A stretch of 64,000 nt of DNA from Pseudomonas haemolytica. GTDB taxonomy: Bacteria > Pseudomonadota > Gammaproteobacteria > Pseudomonadales > Pseudomonadaceae. Where the stretch lies: assembly GCF_009659625.1 (NCBI RefSeq), contig NZ_VOIW01000002.1, forward strand, positions 558,001 through 622,000, in the 5' to 3' direction. The notes beneath the pieces were generated by a model. The model was not told the origin of the DNA. It saw only the letters and a program-made list of their open reading frames with translations, and ran no database searches. A program made the position numbers and the translations under genes. Positions 27,263 to 35,704 of this stretch are shown piece by piece (the stretch's first letter is position 1; every line of letters starts with the position of its first letter).

Positions 27263-27502
27263 ATGAAGTATTCCGTTGAGGGCTGCTGCCTTCGGCCGTT
27301 GCCGCGTGACGATGTCGAGATGATCAGCCGATACGACCGCGTCAAGCGCAGGCATCTGCAACCCTGGGAGCCGCTAAGGGACGAGCAATATTTCACCACT
27401 GACAACGCCAGCGCCAGGGTCGAGCAACAGGTAAACAGTATGCAATCTGAAAATTGCTGGCGTTTGGGAGGACCATACGTTGAGATCGTTGATCAGCCCT
27501 GA
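27263..27502 (+). pseudogene. Truncated RimJ-type acetyltransferase fragment
   Basis: About 79 codons with a very good ribosome-binding site (GGAGG, five bases). Residues 1-65 read like the start of ribosomal-protein acetyltransferases (CCLRPLPRDDVEMISRY, HLQPWEPLRDEQYFT), but after NSMQSENCW the sequence no longer matches, and the acetyl-CoA-binding half is missing. Probably a decayed gene; it might still be translated. Confidence 0.55.
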
Positions 27503-27540
27503 ACAATAAACGCCGTCCACTCCACTGAGGAAGTCAGTTA

Positions 27541-27795
27541 ATGCCCACCGAGCCCCTCTGCCTGGTTTTCGTCCCCGCCCTTGCCGCCGTGCTGGCAGCC
27601 GCCGAGTGCAAAAAAGGCACCCCACTCAACGAAGTCGAAGTCTGCGATATCCGCGACCAAGCCACTTGCATTGCGGTAACCTTCTCCACCGCGCTGGCGA
27701 TGGAACAAGAGCGGGGTTACCCGGATATCGTTGCCGAAGATTGCTGGAATGAGTGGCAGCGGTTGCGCCCCTCGCTTCAACAACCCCCGCTCTGA
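27541..27795 (+). CDS. Hypothetical small protein
   Basis: 84 residues, start MPTEPLCLVFVPALAAVLAAAE, with GAGGAAG seven bases upstream. Acidic middle (NEVEVCDIRDQATCIAV) and YPDIVAEDCWNEW. No signal peptide typical of export and no recognised domain. Codon use is that of a normal host gene. Confidence 0.65.
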   Translation: MPTEPLCLVFVPALAAVLAAAECKKGTPLNEVEVCDIRDQATCIAVTFSTALAMEQERGYPDIVAEDCWNEWQRLRPSLQQPPL

Positions 27796-27833
27796 TCAGC
27801 CTATCGCCTGACGCCCCACCACTCCCAGGATTC

Positions 27834-28139
27834 ATGGACTTGAAAAAATTACTCTCGCTTGGATGCATCACCTTGGCCTTGACCGGCTGCACATTCACCG
27901 GCGCCAATGAAGTCGCTCCGGGTGAATACATGATCAGCAGCCATGGCAGCATCTTCAACTCCAGGGAAGGCCTGCTGGAAAATATCAACCAGAAAGCTGC
28001 GAAGGTCTGCAACGGCAAGCCTTATCGCTTGGAAGGCGACACCGGCGCCAATATGCTGGTGAGCACTACTTCTCATCTGGGCCCGACCCCTACTACCGTC
28101 CTGGGCTTGAAAGCCATTTGCGAGAGCAACCAGCAATAA
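27834..28139 (+). CDS. Small lipoprotein of unknown function
   Basis: 101 residues. Signal MDLKKLLSLGCITLALTGC with lipobox LTGC. The mature part, EVAPGEYMISSHGSIFNS and KAAKVCNGKPYRLEGD, is a compact domain seen in many small proteobacterial lipoproteins with two cysteines (VCNG, AICESN). Start chosen at 27834 where the signal begins. Confidence 0.75.
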   Translation: MDLKKLLSLGCITLALTGCTFTGANEVAPGEYMISSHGSIFNSREGLLENINQKAAKVCNGKPYRLEGDTGANMLVSTTSHLGPTPTTVLGLKAICESNQQ

Positions 28140-28155
28140 GCCCGTTGGAGCCCTT

Positions 28156-28287
28156 ATGCCACCTGCCATCGGGGCAGACGCACGCATGCGCAAGCTGACT
28201 GCCGCCGCATTGAATGACGCTGACGTGCAGGTCACGCACATGGCCCGTTGCGTCAGGTTCGACTCCGAAGAGCAATGCCCCCCCTGA
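28156..28287 (+). CDS. Possible 43-residue small protein
   Basis: ATG 28156 with GGAG five bases upstream; reads MPPAIGADARMRKLTAAALN and ends RFDSEEQCPP. Codon use is host-like, but there is no recognisable family and the frame is short, so this is a tentative call. Confidence 0.3.
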   Translation: MPPAIGADARMRKLTAAALNDADVQVTHMARCVRFDSEEQCPP

Positions 28288-28362
28288 GCGCCAAGGGGCC
28301 GTTGCATTCGCCCCTCACTTAAGGATTAACTGTGGGCCATGCCTTACTCCGAGACGGCCCTT

Positions 28363-28989
28363 ATGTTCGAACTCGCCTCCCTCATCACCTATGTCGCCGT
28401 GGTGATCGGTCTATTCCTGATCCCCGGCCCTTCCGTGTTGCTGGTGATCACCCGCACTGTTCAAGGTGGCCGTAAGGTTGGCGTTGCCACCGGGCTGGGT
28501 GTGGCGTGCGGTGATCTGGTGCATACGCTGTGCGCCGCACTGGGCTTGTCGGCGATCCTGATGACTTCGGCAGCGGCGTTCAACGCCGTGAAGTGGGCCG
28601 GTGCCGCTTACTTGATCTACCTGGGCGTGCGCGCGTTCATGGCCAAGGCAGGCACCTCCGGGCGGCTTGAACTGCCTGCGGTCACGCCGCGACAGGCGTT
28701 TTTCCAGGCGGTGGGCGCCGAGGTGCTGAACCCGAAGACCGCGATCTTTTTCCTGGCGTTCCTGCCGCAATTCGTCCACCCCGAGTCGGGCTCGTCGCTG
28801 GTGCAGTTCGCGGTACTGGGCTTGATTTTCTCTGGGCTCAGCGCGGTCTACACCAGCTTGCTGGCCCTCGCGATCCGCCCCTTGAGCCGATGCATCAAGG
28901 GGCTTTCCAGGCTGCGGCGGTGGGAAGGGAAAATCATCGGCACCTTGTTTATGGGCCTTGGGTTGAAAATAGCCTTTCAGCAGCGCTAG
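28363..28989 (+). CDS. LysE/RhtB-family amino acid exporter
   Basis: 208 residues, six hydrophobic segments. Family signature near the N-terminus: FLIPGPSVLLVITRTVQGGRKVG, then GVACGDLVHT and GAEVLNPKTAIFFLAFLPQF. Inner-membrane efflux of an amino acid or homoserine lactone-like compound; substrate unknown. ATG 28363 (MFELASLITYV) is the family start, eight codons inside a longer frame. Confidence 0.87.
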   Translation: MFELASLITYVAVVIGLFLIPGPSVLLVITRTVQGGRKVGVATGLGVACGDLVHTLCAALGLSAILMTSAAAFNAVKWAGAAYLIYLGVRAFMAKAGTSGRLELPAVTPRQAFFQAVGAEVLNPKTAIFFLAFLPQFVHPESGSSLVQFAVLGLIFSGLSAVYTSLLALAIRPLSRCIKGLSRLRRWEGKIIGTLFMGLGLKIAFQQR

Positions 28990-29014
28990 AAATCCGCCCC
29001 CCCTGGAGCCACTG

Positions 29015-29371
29015 ATGACTTCATCCAAACGCGACCACGCACGCATTGAGCGCCGCCTGATCGCCCGCCTCACTGAGGCCTGCGAGACCGCCAAGTGCGA
29101 AATCAACGGTTTCGCCTGGCTGACCCACACCGTCGACTACACCGCCTTCCCCCAGAGCCTGCGCGTAACCTGGATTTCCGACACCCGCGCGAGCAAGGAC
29201 GCTGCCCTCTCAACAGGCGCCGACCAACGCATGCGCGAGCTGACCGCGGCTGCGCTGCACGAAGCCGATATCACGCCCTTGCCTATCAACCGCTATGTGC
29301 ATTTTGACTGCGAAGAAGACTGCCAACGCCAGCACGGTGGCGACTGGCGCGTACGGCTGGCCCGGCACTGA
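29015..29371 (+). CDS. Conserved hypothetical protein
   Basis: 118 residues, GGAG seven bases before the ATG. Begins with a basic helix (SSKRDHARIERRLIARLTEACETAK) and continues with FAWLTHTVDYTAFPQSLRVTWIS and RYVHFDCEEDCQRQHGG. Cytosolic. It looks like a conserved pseudomonad protein but I do not recognise its family. Confidence 0.65.
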   Translation: MTSSKRDHARIERRLIARLTEACETAKCEINGFAWLTHTVDYTAFPQSLRVTWISDTRASKDAALSTGADQRMRELTAAALHEADITPLPINRYVHFDCEEDCQRQHGGDWRVRLARH

Positions 29372-29473
29372 CGTTTCGGGTGGGGTCTGCGGGTGCTACG
29401 GTGAATGATCAATGGATTTGAAACCCGCAGCGTTACCGCATAGCGCTGTACAACACCCAAGCAAAAACCATAA

Positions 29474-29492
29474 GATGAGAACAGTTATCATT
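29474..29492. promoter_or_regulatory. Candidate Fur box before the ECF sigma gene
   Basis: GATGAGAACAGTTATCATT matches 11 of 19 positions of the Fur consensus, ending 20 bases before the sigma factor start. Match is moderate, but iron-starvation sigma genes are normally Fur-repressed. Confidence 0.45.
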
Positions 29493-29512
29493 TAAAAGCA
29501 AGCGAATCTCAC

Positions 29513-30019
29513 ATGCACAACGACAGCACAGCCTCGTCGGTCGAGCAGCTGTATACCCGTCATCGCAGTTGGTTGCGGGGCTGGCTGCATCGGCGGCTGG
29601 GGCACCGCGCCGATGCCGAGGACCTGGCCCACGACACCTTCGTGCGCGTGTTGTGTTCCCGCCAGGATGTGCGCGAGCTGCGTCAGCCCATGGCGTTTCT
29701 CGCCAAGATTGCCAATGACCTGTTGATCAACCGCTGGCGGCGCCAGGCCATCGAACGGGCGTACCTGGAGGCATTGGCCGCTCGGCCCGAAGCGCTGGAG
29801 CCCTCGCCGGAAGACCGTCTGCTGACCATCGAGACCCTGCTGCAACTCGACTCGTTGCTGGTGGGCCTGTCGATGCCGGTGCGGCGGATTTTCTTCTTGT
29901 CCCAGCTCGACGGTTTGACCTACCCACAGATCGCGGCGCAGTTGAACCTCAGCGTGGCGCAAGTGCAGCGGGCCATGGGCAAGGCGTTCAGCGTGTGTTA
30001 CGCGAGCCGTTTTGAATGA
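29513..30019 (+). CDS. ECF RNA polymerase sigma factor, FecI/HxuI-like
   Basis: 168 residues. Sigma region 2 (HRADAEDLAHDTFVRVL, MAFLAKIANDLLINRWRR) and region 4 (MPVRRIFFLSQLDGLTYPQI AAQLNLSV, split here by a space) are typical of iron-starvation sigma factors. It would direct transcription of the downstream TonB receptor when the receptor signals through the FecR protein. Its stop overlaps the fecR-like start (ATGA). Confidence 0.9.
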   Translation: MHNDSTASSVEQLYTRHRSWLRGWLHRRLGHRADAEDLAHDTFVRVLCSRQDVRELRQPMAFLAKIANDLLINRWRRQAIERAYLEALAARPEALEPSPEDRLLTIETLLQLDSLLVGLSMPVRRIFFLSQLDGLTYPQIAAQLNLSVAQVQRAMGKAFSVCYASRFE

Positions 30020-30978
30020 GCCTGCCGGTTGATCCACAGGTACGCGACAGCGCCATCGACTGGCTGGTGAAGAGCCAATCCGGGCTAATGAGTGCCGCCG
30101 ACTGCCTGGCCTTGCAACGATGGCGCCAAGCCAATACCGAGCATGAGTATGCCTGGCAGCGCGTCAGCAGCTTGCCGTTGTTGCTACAGCCCGGGGCGAC
30201 GTTGTTGGCGGATGCCACCACGCGACGGGCGCTGGAGTCGGCGGGGAATGATCCACAGCAACGGCGCCAGGTGCTCAAGGCCCTGTTGGCCGTCAGCCTG
30301 TTGGGCGGGCTGTCGTGGCAAGGTGCGCAGACCCGCGTGGTGCGCTCGGCCCTGGCCACTTACCGTACCGGCATCGGCGAGCGACAGCAGTGGCGGTTGG
30401 CAGACGGCAGCACGCTGTGGCTGAACACCGCCAGCGCGGTGAACCTGGACCTCAATGCCGCGCAGCGCAGTGTGCAGTTGGTCGAAGGTGAGATAGCCCT
30501 GGATGCTCCCCTGGAGTCGCGGGCGCTGCAACTGCTCACGCCCGACGCGATGCTGCGCAGCCAAGGCGCTCATCTGCTGGTGCGCCATGACCGCCAGGGC
30601 ACCGAAGTCACGGTACTACGCGGGCGGGTGCAAGTGCATTCGCGAGGTCATCCATTACCGGTGCGACTGGACGCGGGTTGGCGCACACAGGTGAATAACC
30701 ACGGCATCGCCGCACTCGCCCCTGTCGATGGCTTTCTCGCCCAGGCCTGGATGCGCGGCTTGTTGCCGGCCGACCGTATGCGCCTGGATACGCTGTTGGC
30801 CGAACTCTCGCGCTACCGCCCGGGGGTTTTACGCTGCAGCGACGCCGTTGCAGGCTTGCGTATCACCGGCAGTTTCCAGCTCGACGACACCGACGCCGCA
30901 TTGGCCCTGCTCGCCCAGGCGCTGCCGGTGCGCATTGAGCGGCGCACGCGTTATTGGGTCACCGTGGTACCGGCCTGA
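30016..30978 (+). CDS. FecR-family anti-sigma factor / sigma regulator
   Basis: 320 residues. Domains: N-terminal DUF4880 (about 1-50, DWLVKSQSGLMSAADCLALQ), one membrane helix about 88-103 (LKALLAVSLLGGLSW), FecR periplasmic domain (YRTGIGERQQWRLADGSTLW LNT) and a C-terminal STN-like part ending in WVTVVPA. Inner-membrane relay between receptor and sigma factor. ATGA-coupled to the sigma gene and about 100 bases before the receptor. Confidence 0.9.
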   Translation: MSLPVDPQVRDSAIDWLVKSQSGLMSAADCLALQRWRQANTEHEYAWQRVSSLPLLLQPGATLLADATTRRALESAGNDPQQRRQVLKALLAVSLLGGLSWQGAQTRVVRSALATYRTGIGERQQWRLADGSTLWLNTASAVNLDLNAAQRSVQLVEGEIALDAPLESRALQLLTPDAMLRSQGAHLLVRHDRQGTEVTVLRGRVQVHSRGHPLPVRLDAGWRTQVNNHGIAALAPVDGFLAQAWMRGLLPADRMRLDTLLAELSRYRPGVLRCSDAVAGLRITGSFQLDDTDAALALLAQALPVRIERRTRYWVTVVPA

Positions 30979-31076
30979 AATTATTTTTCGTGCAGCTGCG
31001 CAGTTTTTTCGAAGTCGCTTGGCCTATGGGAACAACCCATCGAAACAGATGGGCCTTTCACCCTCAGGAGCCCTGC

Positions 31077-33914
31077 ATGACCTCCCCCACCCTTGTTCTG
31101 CGCAGCCGCCTGGTCGGCCTGCTGTTTCTCGGCTTGCAACCGCTGTGCGGCGCGACTGTGTTCGCCGCCGAGGAGCGCCAGCACTTCACCATCGACGCCG
31201 GTTCCCTGGACCAGGTGCTCTCACGCTTCGGCGTGCAGGCGGGCATCAGCATGGCGGGGAGTGCCACGCTGACCGCCGGCAAAAACAGCCAAGGGCTCAA
31301 CGGCGATTTCACCACCGAGGCCGCGCTGACACGGCTGTTGGAGGGTACACGCTTGAGTTACCAGCGCCGCGCCGATGGCAGCTACGAGCTGTATCAGGGC
31401 GGCACGGCCCTGGCGTTGCCCACGCAGAAGATCACGGGCGAAGACCCGCAGAAACAACAGGTGTATGCGGCACCGCGTTCGTCGGTCTACATCTCCGGTG
31501 ACGAGATGCAGCGCTATGGTGTGATCTCCGCCGGCGACCTGCTCAAAGGCCAGCCCGGCGTGCAGGTGGGCGACAGCCGCAATGGCGGCGGCCTGGATGT
31601 GAACATCCGCGGCATCCAGGGCCAGAGCCGCGTGGCGGTAACGGTGGATGGCTCGCAGCAGGCACTGGATGTCTACCGCGGCTACGCCGGCACCCAGCAG
31701 CGCAGCTATATCGACCCCGACCTGATCAGCGACGTGACCATCGACAAAGGCCCCAGCGTTACCTCCAGCGCCATCGGTGGCACGGTGAAAATGCGCACCC
31801 TGGGCGTCGAGGATATTTTGCGTGACGGGCAAACCATCGGCCTGCGCCTTAAAGGCGACGTATGGAATAACGGCGTTGCCCCGGCGTATCGCGACGGCCA
31901 CGCGTCCACTGGCAGCCTGTACGCCGAGCCTCATCAAAGCCGCGGCGGGCTGTTCGGTTCGAAGGCAGAGTCGGGCAGTGCCGCATTTGCCTATACCCAT
32001 GACTTTTTCGATGTAGTGGCAGCCTATGCCCATCGAAACCAGGGCAATTATTTCGCCGGTAAAAAGGGCCAGGATCGCTACCGCACCTACGACCGTTATG
32101 GCCGCGAAGAGAGCACGGTGGCCAGCACCTACAACGCCGGCGAAGAGGTGCTCAACTCGTCGGCCGAGACCGAATCGTGGCTGCTAAAGACCACCATCCG
32201 CCCCACCGACGAGCACACCTTCGACCTCGGTTACCGCCGTTACAACGGGCACATCGGCGAGATCATGCCGTCGGATATTTTCCGCTTCGGCACCGGTGGT
32301 ATCTATCAGTACCCGCTCGGCCACACCGAGATTGACACCTACACCGCACGCTATCACTACCTGCCCGCCAACCACCCGCTGGTGGACCTTACGGCCAACC
32401 TGTGGATGACCGATGCCCAGACCAGCCAACTGACCTCGGTGCTGGCGCCGGCTTCCCAGGCCTATCGTTCGGACCGCAACTGGAGCCGCCAGGCTAACCG
32501 GCGCATCGGCGGCGACCTGGCCAACACCTCGCGGTTTGTCAGCGACTACGGTGACTTCAAGCTGGACCTGGGCGGCGGCTTCCAGGTGGAAGATCTGCGC
32601 CCGCAAAAAGGCGTGGTCACCACCCAGCACGACATCAATGCCAACCGCAGTTTGCGCGACGGCTCCCGGCAGGAATTCAACCTCAACGGCAAGCTGGAGT
32701 ACCAGCCGGTCGACCAACTGACCCTGTGGGGCGGCGGCCGCTACACCTACTACCGCACTCAGGACCACGTACCGCACTCGACGGCACGCTGGGAGGAGCG
32801 CCCATTGCGCTACGTGTCGGCGATGAATGCCAACAACTACGGCAACATGCTCTGGTTCCCGGACGCGAACGGGCACTACACCGACGCCACCGACCCGCGC
32901 TTGAACAACGGCATCGTCTTCAATAACTCCAACTTCCCGTTTGAAGGCGTGCGCTACAACGAATTCGGCGCTACAGATACCACGGTGTATGCACCCCAGG
33001 TGGGCGAAGTGGTCAGTGGTTATGACTATTCTGGAAAAGAGCGCAACAGCGGCGGCGCCTTTGCGCCAGCGTTCGGGATCAATTTTGAAGTGGTGCCCGA
33101 CACCTTTGTCTACGCCTCCTACACCCAGGGCCTGCGTATGCCGTCGCTGTTTGAAACCAGCCAGGGCGTGTTGCAAACCCTGCCGGGCAAAGGCTTGAAG
33201 CCCGAGCGCTCGAGCAACTGGGAAATCGGCGCCAGCACGATGCACAAGGGCCTGCTGCTGGATGACGACCAGGCGGCGATCAAGCTGGCGTACTTCAACA
33301 ACACCATCAAGAACTACATCACCCGCTACTACGACCCCAGCCCCGGCTTGATGGGCCTGATGCAGTTCAGCAACACCGACAGCTTCAAGACCAGTGGCCT
33401 GGAATTGCAGTCCCATTACGACGCCGGCCGCGTGTTCGCCGACCTGTCATCCACCTACTACCTGAAGACCGAAACCTGCGACTCGGTTTTCGCCGCGCGC
33501 TTGCGGGCGAGCAGCAACCGTTACCAGCAGACCAGCCAGACGCCGAACTGCACGCCCGGCAGTTTCATGGGCTCCTACACCAACACCCAAAACCCACCGC
33601 GCTTCGCCACCAACCTGACCACCGGCCTGCGCTTTTTCGACCAGGCGCTGACCGTCGGCACGCGCATCACCTACACCTCCGGCCCGACCGTCACCGCCGA
33701 CAAACCCTGGCAGACCGGCGCCACCACGCCGCAATTGGTCTACCGCGAAGTGGCGCTGGTGGACCTGTTCCTCAATTACAAAGTGCAGGACCACACTCAG
33801 TTGAACGTCTCGCTGCAAAACCTCACCGACCGCTACTACCTCGACCCACTGGCGCAGAGCTTCATGCCGGCACCGGGCCGGACGATGCGAGTGAGTATGC
33901 AAACCAAGTTCTGA
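31077..33914 (+). CDS. TonB-dependent receptor with signalling domain, heme/hemoglobin type
   Basis: 945 residues, outer-membrane transporter. Signal peptide to about residue 28 (ATVFA), STN signalling domain about 30-85 (HFTIDAGSLDQVLSRFG), plug (ISAGDLLKGQPGVQV, DVNIRGIQGQSRVAVTVDG, YIDPDLISDVTIDKGPS) and a 22-strand barrel ending in phenylalanine. The plug wording is that of the TonB hemoglobin/heme receptor group, and the sigma/anti-sigma/receptor order is that of P. aeruginosa hxuIRA; a has operon is less likely because no hemophore gene follows. The ligand is inferred. ATG 31077 has AGGAG upstream. Confidence 0.88.
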   Translation: MTSPTLVLRSRLVGLLFLGLQPLCGATVFAAEERQHFTIDAGSLDQVLSRFGVQAGISMAGSATLTAGKNSQGLNGDFTTEAALTRLLEGTRLSYQRRADGSYELYQGGTALALPTQKITGEDPQKQQVYAAPRSSVYISGDEMQRYGVISAGDLLKGQPGVQVGDSRNGGGLDVNIRGIQGQSRVAVTVDGSQQALDVYRGYAGTQQRSYIDPDLISDVTIDKGPSVTSSAIGGTVKMRTLGVEDILRDGQTIGLRLKGDVWNNGVAPAYRDGHASTGSLYAEPHQSRGGLFGSKAESGSAAFAYTHDFFDVVAAYAHRNQGNYFAGKKGQDRYRTYDRYGREESTVASTYNAGEEVLNSSAETESWLLKTTIRPTDEHTFDLGYRRYNGHIGEIMPSDIFRFGTGGIYQYPLGHTEIDTYTARYHYLPANHPLVDLTANLWMTDAQTSQLTSVLAPASQAYRSDRNWSRQANRRIGGDLANTSRFVSDYGDFKLDLGGGFQVEDLRPQKGVVTTQHDINANRSLRDGSRQEFNLNGKLEYQPVDQLTLWGGGRYTYYRTQDHVPHSTARWEERPLRYVSAMNANNYGNMLWFPDANGHYTDATDPRLNNGIVFNNSNFPFEGVRYNEFGATDTTVYAPQVGEVVSGYDYSGKERNSGGAFAPAFGINFEVVPDTFVYASYTQGLRMPSLFETSQGVLQTLPGKGLKPERSSNWEIGASTMHKGLLLDDDQAAIKLAYFNNTIKNYITRYYDPSPGLMGLMQFSNTDSFKTSGLELQSHYDAGRVFADLSSTYYLKTETCDSVFAARLRASSNRYQQTSQTPNCTPGSFMGSYTNTQNPPRFATNLTTGLRFFDQALTVGTRITYTSGPTVTADKPWQTGATTPQLVYREVALVDLFLNYKVQDHTQLNVSLQNLTDRYYLDPLAQSFMPAPGRTMRVSMQTKF

Positions 33915-33924
33915 TGGAGGCCAC

Positions 33925-33960
33925 AGGCACAGCCCTCGTCCTTGACTGACGGCTGTGCCT
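33925..33960 (+). terminator. Hairpin after the TonB receptor
   Basis: Ten-base-pair stem AGGCACAGCC/GGCTGTGCCT with a 16-base loop, ten bases after the stop; no clear T-run follows. Confidence 0.5.
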
Positions 33961-34150
33961 ATTGCGCCACGCTGCGTATCAACGCCCCGAACAGATCGCC
34001 GTGGGAGGCATTGCCCCCGGCACGGGTTTGCTGGGCCGACGCCTTCGCGAAAAAGCCCCACATTTGATCTTCGCTGCTTTGAGGATTTCGTTCGCTTAAC
34101 TGACTGGCATTAGGGCAAGCCCCCTCCCACAGCGTCCTCTTCAAGCCTGG

Positions 34151-34777
34151 CTATTTGGCAAATGCATACTCTCCGCCCCGCTCCACCGCCCTGCGGTAAG
34201 CCGGCCGTGCCTGGAATTTTTGCACCCACGCCGCCAGGTTCGGGTACGCCTGCAATTTGCCCTGGGCCTGGGCAATTTCGCCGATAAAGCTCATCTGGAT
34301 ATCCGCACCGCTGAGTTCGTCGCCCACCAGATACGGGTCATGCCCCAGCACGTCGTTCAGGTAGCCGAGATAGTTGGCCAGCTCCGACTCAATCCGTGGA
34401 TGCAGCGGTGCGCCCGCTTCGCCCAGGCGGCCGACGTAGAGGTTGAGCATCAGCGGCAGCATGGCCGAGCCTTCGGCGAAGTGCAGCCATTGCACGTAGC
34501 GGTCATAGGTGGCAGTGGCCGGGTCTGGCTGCAGTTGGCCGTTGCCGTGGCGGCGGATCAGGTAGTCGATGATGGCGGCGGATTCGATCAGCACCAGGGA
34601 GCCGTCTTCAATCACCGGGGATTTACCCAGGGGGTGAACAGCCTTCAGTTCAGGTGGCGCAAGGTTGGTTTTCGGATCGCGCTGGTAGCGCTTGATTTCA
34701 TAGGGCAGGCCCAGTTCTTCAAGCAGCCACAGGATGCGTTGTGAGCGGGAATTGTTGAGGTGGTGGACAGTAATCAT
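34151..34777 (-). CDS. Glutathione S-transferase
   Basis: 208 residues. N-terminal thioredoxin-fold domain (ITVHHLNNSRSQRILWLLEE, GKSPVIEDGSLVLIESAAI) and C-terminal helical domain (PYLVGDELSGADIQMSFIGE) are complete. The Ser-Gln-Arg site near residue 11 is typical of bacterial GSTs. Detoxification or glutathione-dependent chemistry; substrate unknown. ATG 34777 chosen over the frame start at 34789. Confidence 0.9.
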   Translation of the reverse strand: MITVHHLNNSRSQRILWLLEELGLPYEIKRYQRDPKTNLAPPELKAVHPLGKSPVIEDGSLVLIESAAIIDYLIRRHGNGQLQPDPATATYDRYVQWLHFAEGSAMLPLMLNLYVGRLGEAGAPLHPRIESELANYLGYLNDVLGHDPYLVGDELSGADIQMSFIGEIAQAQGKLQAYPNLAAWVQKFQARPAYRRAVERGGEYAFAK

Positions 34778-34873
34778 AGCGGGCAGCACCTTGGGGGATT
34801 TAGGAGAAGACTACAGGGGAGCGCTGAAGTGCCGCGAATGTGGCTCATGAGTGCTGCGGCCTGCACGGTCAAA

Positions 34874-34983
34874 TGTGGGAGATGTCGAGCTTTAGCGAGG
34901 CTTCGATAGCGGTGTATCAGGCAACGTTTATGTCGCGAGTGCCGCCGCCTTCGAAGCCTCGCTAAAGCTCGACATCTCCCACA
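34874..34983. repeat. REPIN-like element: perfect 33-bp inverted repeat
   Basis: Arms 34874-34906 and 34951-34983 are exact reverse complements over 33 bases, with a 44-base spacer. The outer ends (TGTGGGAG) and the GATAGCGGTGTATCAG beside the left arm are the standard P. fluorescens REP words, so this is two REPs in inverted orientation. The inner core differs from the usual REP core. Confidence 0.8.
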
Positions 34984-34998
34984 CTGGATCGGTGGCGC

Positions 34999-35694
34999 TC
35001 AGGCGAGCAACTGTTCGATCCACGTCACCTGCTGCACAATCTCCTGCACTTTCTGCATCGGCACCGCCTGCCGAGCTTGTTCGAGGCTGGCCAACGTCTT
35101 GCGCTTCTGACGCAACATACGTTGCCACTTCGCCAGAAAATCCGGGCTGCGGGCCTGCATTTGCAATGGGCCGAAGTACAGCTGTTCGGCGCTGTAGGTC
35201 ACGGCCTCGGCACGTTCGGCAACGATGATTTCGTAGTAGAAGCGGTTTTCTCGCAGCAGCTCCTCGTGCAGGATCTGGTAGTCGTTTTCCATCAGCCATT
35301 GGCGCAGCGGCTGCTCGCCGCCGTTGGGTTGCAGGATCAGCCGTTCGCCGCCGTTCAGGTGCGCCTTGCCGCAGTCGAGGATGCCACGGATAGTCTCGCC
35401 ACCCATGCCGCACAGGCTGATGGCGCTGATTTCATCGGCCACCTCGATGGCCGCCAAACCATCGGCCAGGCGCACTGTGATGTGCTGGGCCAGGCCGTTA
35501 TCGTCCACAGTGCGGCGGGCGGCGTGAAACGGTGTGGTAGCCACTTCCCCCGCCACGGCCGCCGCAATCACGCCACGGCGCATCAATGCCACCGGCAGGT
35601 AGGCGTGGTCCGAGCCGATATCGGCCAGGCGTGCGCCAGCCGGCACATGCGTCGCCACGCGCTCCAGGCGCATGGACAAGGTGTGTTGGTTCAA
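34999..35694 (-). CDS. trmK: tRNA (adenine(22)-N1)-methyltransferase
   Basis: 231 residues. SAM-binding start LERVATHVPAGARLADIGSDHAYLP, followed by ISLCGMGGETIRGIL and RLILQPNGGEQPLRQWL, the TrmK/YqfN signature; C-terminal coiled coil (RQKRKTLASLEQAR). Methylates A22 in the D-arm of certain tRNAs. It starts ten bases after a GntR-type gene on the same strand and could be read from that promoter. Confidence 0.87.
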   Translation of the reverse strand: MNQHTLSMRLERVATHVPAGARLADIGSDHAYLPVALMRRGVIAAAVAGEVATTPFHAARRTVDDNGLAQHITVRLADGLAAIEVADEISAISLCGMGGETIRGILDCGKAHLNGGERLILQPNGGEQPLRQWLMENDYQILHEELLRENRFYYEIIVAERAEAVTYSAEQLYFGPLQMQARSPDFLAKWQRMLRQKRKTLASLEQARQAVPMQKVQEIVQQVTWIEQLLA

Positions 35695-35704
35695 CGGTGG
35701 TTCC

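Noticed and set aside
26894..27502. 202-codon plus-strand frame
   Set aside because: It lies antisense over the 77-residue gene and reads into the acetyltransferase fragment; only the part from 27263 has a ribosome-binding site and family resemblance.
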